This document shows positions 7,144 through 10,575 of a stretch of DNA of 10,575 nucleotides, in pieces. The DNA comes from Candidatus Albibeggiatoa sp. nov. BB20 (GTDB lineage Bacteria > Pseudomonadota > Gammaproteobacteria > Beggiatoales > Beggiatoaceae). The translations under genes were made by a program, and so were the position numbers. The number at the start of each line of letters is the position of its first letter. Position 1 is the first letter of the stretch. The notes under the pieces were generated by a model that was not told the origin of the DNA, did no database searches, and saw only the letters and a program-made list of their open reading frames with translations. The stretch covers positions 1 to 10,575 of the forward strand of contig JADGDW010000152.1 of the NCBI GenBank assembly GCA_016744725.1, given 5' to 3'.

Positions 7144-7207
7144 AGGACTGATAGTCCTATAAAACTTTAAATATCAATTACTTTTAAAATCAAGGACTGC
7201 CAGTCCT
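7144..7207. repeat. Two copies of a 15-bp palindromic repeat
   Basis: AGGACTGATAGTCCT (7144-7158) and AGGACTGCCAGTCCT (7193-7207) share the arms AGGACT/AGTCCT and differ only in the centre. They lie 49 bases apart, start to start. The first copy is flanked by an 8-bp inverted repeat (ATTGATAT 7114-7121, ATATCAAT 7171-7178). They sit in the convergent gap between rluB and nifA. They may be units of a dispersed repeat family (REP or MITE-like) or small hairpins protecting transcript ends. I see no further copy in this window. Confidence 0.7.
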
Positions 7208-7259
7208 GTATCGTCTTAGAATAAAATGACTATAATAAGCCAATGTAAAATATTGTTAA

Positions 7260-7293
7260 AGTTTATGCACATTTTTCTATCAATACATAAACT
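7260..7293 (-). terminator. Weak hairpin at the end of nifA
   Basis: AGTTTATG (7260-7267) and CATAAACT (7286-7293) form an 8-bp, AT-rich stem with an 18-base loop that overlaps the nifA stop codon (7292-7294). On the minus strand it is followed by TTTAACAATATTTTAC. It could end the nifL-nifA transcript, but the stem is weak and the T-run interrupted. Confidence 0.3.
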
Positions 7294-8809
7294 AAATATT
7301 CCGCAATTTAATATCCAAAGTTTGAATCCGATACGCAATTTGGCGCGGAGTCATGTTTAACAAGCGGGCGGCTTTTGCTTGAACCCAACCTGCTTGCTCC
7401 AATGCTGCAATCACCCGTTCACGTTCGTCTAAATTCTCATCATTTAAATCAACGCCTTGATATTCACGAGTCACAGGGATTTTTTCTTCAACGCCTGTTA
7501 AGCTAATCGTAGAACGATCAATGACCCCACTTTCGCTCATAATCGCTGCCCGTTCCAAACAATTCTCCAACTCACGCACGTTACCTGGCCAATTATGGCG
7601 CATCAACAAACGAATTGCGCTATCAGTTAACTGTAATTTACGCCCTTGACCTTTAGCTATCTTATCAACTAAGAATGAAGCTAACTCAGGAATGTCTTCA
7701 CTACGTTCATTCAACGGCGGCAATTTAATCGGCATCACGTTTAAGCGATAATATAAATCTTCACGGAAATTACCATGCTCAACCGCTTCTTCTAAATTCA
7801 CATTGGTCGCTGTAATAATGCGCACATCCACTTTCAATGTCCGCGTACCACCAACTCGCTCAAACTCACCTTCTTGTAATACACGCAACAACTTAGCTTG
7901 AAACGTCGACGAAATCTCACCAATTTCATCTAAAAACAGTGTACCGCCATCAGCTCGCTCAAAACGACCTTTGCGTTGTGTTATTGCACCACTAAATGCG
8001 CCTTTTTCATGGCCAAATAATTCCGACTCCAACAAAGTCTCTGGCAAAGCGGCACAGTTAAGTTTAATAAATGCGCCATTGTGACGTGGAGAATTATAAT
8101 GCACTGCATTGGCAATCAATTCTTTACCTGTACCCGATTCACCACGAATTAATACCGTTGTTCCCCATTTAGAAACTTGGCGTACCATTTCAAATACTTT
8201 CTGCATTGCGGTTGAATGACCAATAATATTGTCAAATCCAAAATGACTACGCACGGTGCGACGTAGGTGATCGCGCTCATCGGTTAAATCTTGGCGTTCT
8301 TTCTCAATTTCCCACATTAAACGCACAGTCTGACCAATAAACTGTGCCACCATTTCTAAAAATCGTGCCCGCTCATGTAAAAATTCATCAAATTGACTGG
8401 GTTGTGCTGCTAACACACCAATCACCTGTTTATCAATATAAATAGGTACACCAATAAAGGGTAAATGTAACTCGTATAAACCTAATTTGCCGACAAAACG
8501 TGGGTCTTGTCCAGCACGTTCAATGATAATGGTGTTTTTTTCTTCCATCACCGAACCAATAATGCCCTCTCCTGCTTGGTATTTAATCCCACCGGGAGGT
8601 AATTTACCGCCAGCATACGCAGCATTCACCATCAGCTCCCCACTTTCGCGTAGCAATGTGACTACGCCATACTGCATTTGTGCGTATTGATGTAGCTTTT
8701 GTAATACGCCTTCCAGAGCAGTTGGTAGGTTTAACGAACGATTTAAAACCTTGCCAACTTCAAACAAGGCTTCGAGTTCACATTCAATCAATTCCGAACG
8801 TGTTTGCAT
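7292..8809 (-). CDS. nifA: NifA, sigma-54-dependent activator of nitrogen-fixation genes
   Basis: NifA is a 505-aa bacterial enhancer-binding protein that hydrolyses ATP to open sigma-54 promoters of nif operons. It has an N-terminal GAF domain (about 10-165), a short linker, and the AAA+ domain (about 193-430). The AAA+ domain has Walker A GESGTGKE (223-230), the sigma-54 loop as GAFSGA (270-275, where most members have GAFTGA) and Walker B LFLDE (291-295). The Fis-type helix-turn-helix is at about 463-503 (AKAARLLNMTPRQIAYRIQ). The linker before the HTH (435-460) has no cysteines, unlike oxygen-sensing rhizobial NifA, so control by the neighbouring NifL is expected. The start lies 18 bases after the nifL stop. 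An AAGGTG just after that stop serves as Shine-Dalgarno, although about 11 bases from the ATG, so translation is probably coupled. Confidence 0.95.
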   Translation of the reverse strand: MQTRSELIECELEALFEVGKVLNRSLNLPTALEGVLQKLHQYAQMQYGVVTLLRESGELMVNAAYAGGKLPPGGIKYQAGEGIIGSVMEEKNTIIIERAGQDPRFVGKLGLYELHLPFIGVPIYIDKQVIGVLAAQPSQFDEFLHERARFLEMVAQFIGQTVRLMWEIEKERQDLTDERDHLRRTVRSHFGFDNIIGHSTAMQKVFEMVRQVSKWGTTVLIRGESGTGKELIANAVHYNSPRHNGAFIKLNCAALPETLLESELFGHEKGAFSGAITQRKGRFERADGGTLFLDEIGEISSTFQAKLLRVLQEGEFERVGGTRTLKVDVRIITATNVNLEEAVEHGNFREDLYYRLNVMPIKLPPLNERSEDIPELASFLVDKIAKGQGRKLQLTDSAIRLLMRHNWPGNVRELENCLERAAIMSESGVIDRSTISLTGVEEKIPVTREYQGVDLNDENLDERERVIAALEQAGWVQAKAARLLNMTPRQIAYRIQTLDIKLRNI

Positions 8810-8827
8810 GATAAATTAATCACCTTG

Positions 8828-10489
8828 TTAATGGATAGGGAGACAAACGACAAAACGTGTTCCTTGCCTGTAATTTGGGTCAAGTGTCAATGTACCCGCG
8901 TGATTATTAATGATTTCTTGTACTCGAGTCAGCCCAAGACCTTTACCGCCTGCATGTCCAACTTTGGTCGTAAAGAATGGCTCAAATATCCGAAACCGTA
9001 GTTCTTGTGGAATCCCTGTGCCGTTGTCTGTAATTTCAGCACATACAAGCTGGTTTTCAGTAAAGGTGCGAATCGATAATATAGGTTCTTGATAACGGCT
9101 TTCACACATAGCATCAACAGCATTATCAATTAAATGTTTGAATAAACTGCGTAAATCAGCATCTTTACCATTGATTGAACCCAGTGAAGAGGAGGGATGC
9201 CATTCTACAACCACACCTTCAGATAAAAATCGTTCTGTACACAATGACAATACATCGCGCAGTAAATCGTTTAGGTTCACAGAGGTTGAGTGTTGTTTAC
9301 GATATGGTGGAATGGTGTTGTGTAGTGCCTTAACTGCATTCTGACCTTGTTGTAAAGCTTCGGTTAAAATATCTTGTAATGGATCAGAGACTTTGTCTGC
9401 ATTGCGTCTTTCTAATATATTGACGGCTGCCGCCAACGTATTTAAAGGCCCTTGGAATTGATGAATCGCTGCATGTAAGCTTTCGCGCATATTTTCATTG
9501 ATTTCATTTTCAGCCATCAAGGCACGTAAGGCACTTAAACGAATAGCTTCTTGCTGTTGTTTGACTTCGGTAATTTCTTGAGCAACCAGTAATAAATGAT
9601 TGTGTTGGCTGCCTTCAAAAAAGGCTTCTGCTTCAGGGGCTTTGCCCGATATCCAAATTGCAGAACAGCTAAACCAACGGGCAATGCGCTGTTGTCCTCC
9701 TGCTTCGATACAAATTTCTTGTACGTCAAATCGGCCGCCTTGTTGCTTCAATTGTTCCCATTCTTCACCACCTGCATGTTGACACAAATGATTTAAAAAC
9801 AGTTTGGCAGGCTCAATTGCACCAATACGCCCCATTAGTTTTTTATATTCATGGTTGTCTAGCACCAGTTTCTCATGTTCATCTAGTAAAGCGATGATGA
9901 TAGGCGCAGTATCAATCACTGATTCAATTAGTTTTTTCTGTTCTTGGACTTGATGTTGTAAATAGTGCAGATTGGAAATATCACGGTGCATTCCCAAGTA
10001 ATAAATGGTTTCATTATTTTGATCTAAAATTGGTGCAACAGTCACTTCAGCTAAATATCGTGTTGCATTTTTATGTCGATTAACCAGTACTCCAGTCCAT
10101 GATTTCTGTTGTTCTAATTGCCCCCATAAGGTTTTATAAATCAGTTCTGGGGTGGAATTATCTGAGAAAATAGATTGATTTTTTCCAATGATTTCTTCAA
10201 CTTCATAACCAGAAATACGTTCAAAAGCAGGATTGATATATAAAATATTGGCTTTCAAATCAGTTACAGAAATACCAATTTCAGATTGTTCAGCAATTTC
10301 ACGAAATAGACTCGGAGGTAATAGAGTTGCGGCCACACCTTGAGGGTTTTGAAATAATACGGTTTCCAACATGCTGAGTAATGCGGAGGGTGTGCCTACA
10401 GGTGGGTGATGTAGAAATTCATTCAATGCTTTCGCGTTTTGTTCCGTTAATGGCAGAATGCAATCTTCTTGTAGCTTTTTTAGCACCAT
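8828..10489 (-). CDS. nifL: NifL, redox- and nitrogen-responsive anti-activator of NifA
   Basis: NifL binds NifA and blocks it when oxygen or fixed nitrogen is present. The 553-aa protein has the Azotobacter-type layout. PAS1 (about 60-170) binds FAD as redox sensor, with the strongly conserved stretches DLKANILYINPAF, GVLVNRHKNATRYLAEVTVAP and YYLGMHRDIS. PAS2 spans about 186-310. A dimerisation/H region follows, with H343 in AAIHQFQGPLN, then a GHKL nucleotide-binding domain (about 405-553) with N box HLIDNAVDAM, DNGTGIP and GGKGLGL. Azotobacter NifL binds ADP there and does not phosphorylate NifA. A ~55-residue extension precedes PAS1, making the protein slightly longer than Azotobacter NifL (about 519). 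GAGGA lies seven bases before the ATG and is embedded in a hairpin (see the leader feature). nifA follows after 18 bases in the same operon. Confidence 0.95.
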   Translation of the reverse strand: MVLKKLQEDCILPLTEQNAKALNEFLHHPPVGTPSALLSMLETVLFQNPQGVAATLLPPSLFREIAEQSEIGISVTDLKANILYINPAFERISGYEVEEIIGKNQSIFSDNSTPELIYKTLWGQLEQQKSWTGVLVNRHKNATRYLAEVTVAPILDQNNETIYYLGMHRDISNLHYLQHQVQEQKKLIESVIDTAPIIIALLDEHEKLVLDNHEYKKLMGRIGAIEPAKLFLNHLCQHAGGEEWEQLKQQGGRFDVQEICIEAGGQQRIARWFSCSAIWISGKAPEAEAFFEGSQHNHLLLVAQEITEVKQQQEAIRLSALRALMAENEINENMRESLHAAIHQFQGPLNTLAAAVNILERRNADKVSDPLQDILTEALQQGQNAVKALHNTIPPYRKQHSTSVNLNDLLRDVLSLCTERFLSEGVVVEWHPSSSLGSINGKDADLRSLFKHLIDNAVDAMCESRYQEPILSIRTFTENQLVCAEITDNGTGIPQELRFRIFEPFFTTKVGHAGGKGLGLTRVQEIINNHAGTLTLDPNYRQGTRFVVCLPIH

Positions 10490-10492
10490 AAA

Positions 10493-10530
10493 AAATCCTC
10501 ATTATTAGGATTTATCAAATAATTCCTAAT
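10493..10530 (-). promoter_or_regulatory. Alternative hairpins in the nifL leader covering the ribosome binding site
   Basis: Read on the minus strand, AAATCCT (10513-10507) pairs with AGGATTT (10499-10493) around a 7-base loop. The right arm contains the nifL Shine-Dalgarno bases AGGA. The same TCCT block, as TCCTAAT (10510-10504), pairs equally well with ATTAGGA further upstream (10530-10524). That pairing extends inward by TTAT/ATAA after one A-A mismatch, with a TTG loop. The two folds exclude each other: the first hides the Shine-Dalgarno, the second frees it. This is the geometry of a translational switch, but the region is AT-rich and no ligand is evident. Confidence 0.4.
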
Positions 10531-10575
10531 TCCAATTTGCTTGCTCCAAAATTCTATTTAGAAATAGTGAGATAG

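Noticed and set aside
8828..9800. Several 60-70 codon open frames antisense or out of frame within nifL
   Set aside because: They overlap strongly conserved NifL domains and have no start signals or recognisable product.
10490..10575. Sigma-54 promoter (GG-N10-GC) upstream of nifL
   Set aside because: No GG/GC pair with correct spacing is present in the visible 86 bases. The true promoter may be sigma-70 type or lie beyond the window; TAGAAT at 10556-10551 is only a weak -10 candidate.

Overview
The window looks like a chromosomal segment of an AT-rich, nitrogen-fixing gammaproteobacterium. The strongest evidence is an adjacent nifL-nifA pair: the NifL anti-activator is typical of diazotrophic gammaproteobacteria such as Azotobacter and Klebsiella. 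The NifA has no cysteine pair in its interdomain linker, which fits an oxygen response handled by NifL. Both tRNA genes encode their CCA ends, and damX-like and rluB-like genes are present. The accessory genes (a CHAT protease and a small PD-(D/E)XK-like family I recall from cyanobacteria) make me think of filamentous sulfur bacteria (Beggiatoa/Thioflexithrix group). That placement is a guess.

Left part (1-4405) is accessory. It starts with a small secreted protein of unknown function (85-600) that has its own promoter and a good terminator. Next is a CHAT (caspase-like) protease domain protein (791-1939). Coding-like sequence continues upstream of its first ATG without any start codon, so it may be the surviving 3' part of a longer gene. 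A PD-(D/E)XK-like protein lies on the opposite strand (2551-1940), and its stop codon abuts the CHAT stop. A two-gene operon follows: a ~490-aa protein with a coiled coil and two C-terminal membrane helices (2678-4150), and an 84-aa protein that starts on the very next base (4151-4405). Caspase-like protease, membrane protein and small partner together resemble a conflict/defence module of CATRA type, by architecture only.

Middle (4544-4876): a near-consensus promoter drives tRNA-Ser(GCU) and tRNA-Arg(ACG), followed by a long A-tract/T-tract hairpin that is the probable terminator. The tRNA pair marks the boundary between the accessory island and the housekeeping part.

Right part (4917-10575): a damX-like gene (AAA ATPase, membrane helix, SPOR domain) and rluB (23S rRNA pseudouridine synthase) lie in tandem. 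They converge on the minus-strand nifL-nifA operon across a 239-bp spacer that holds a hairpin and two copies of a 15-bp palindrome. The nifL leader at the right edge contains two mutually exclusive hairpins, one of which would cover the nifL Shine-Dalgarno sequence. NifL would inhibit NifA in response to oxygen and fixed nitrogen, and NifA would activate sigma-54 nif promoters outside this window.

No stretch longer than 300 bases lacks a gene. The main non-coding gaps are 601-790, 2552-2677, 4406-4585, 4765-4916 and 7053-7291. Their contents are listed where I see structure; in 2552-2677 and 4406-4543 I see nothing convincing.
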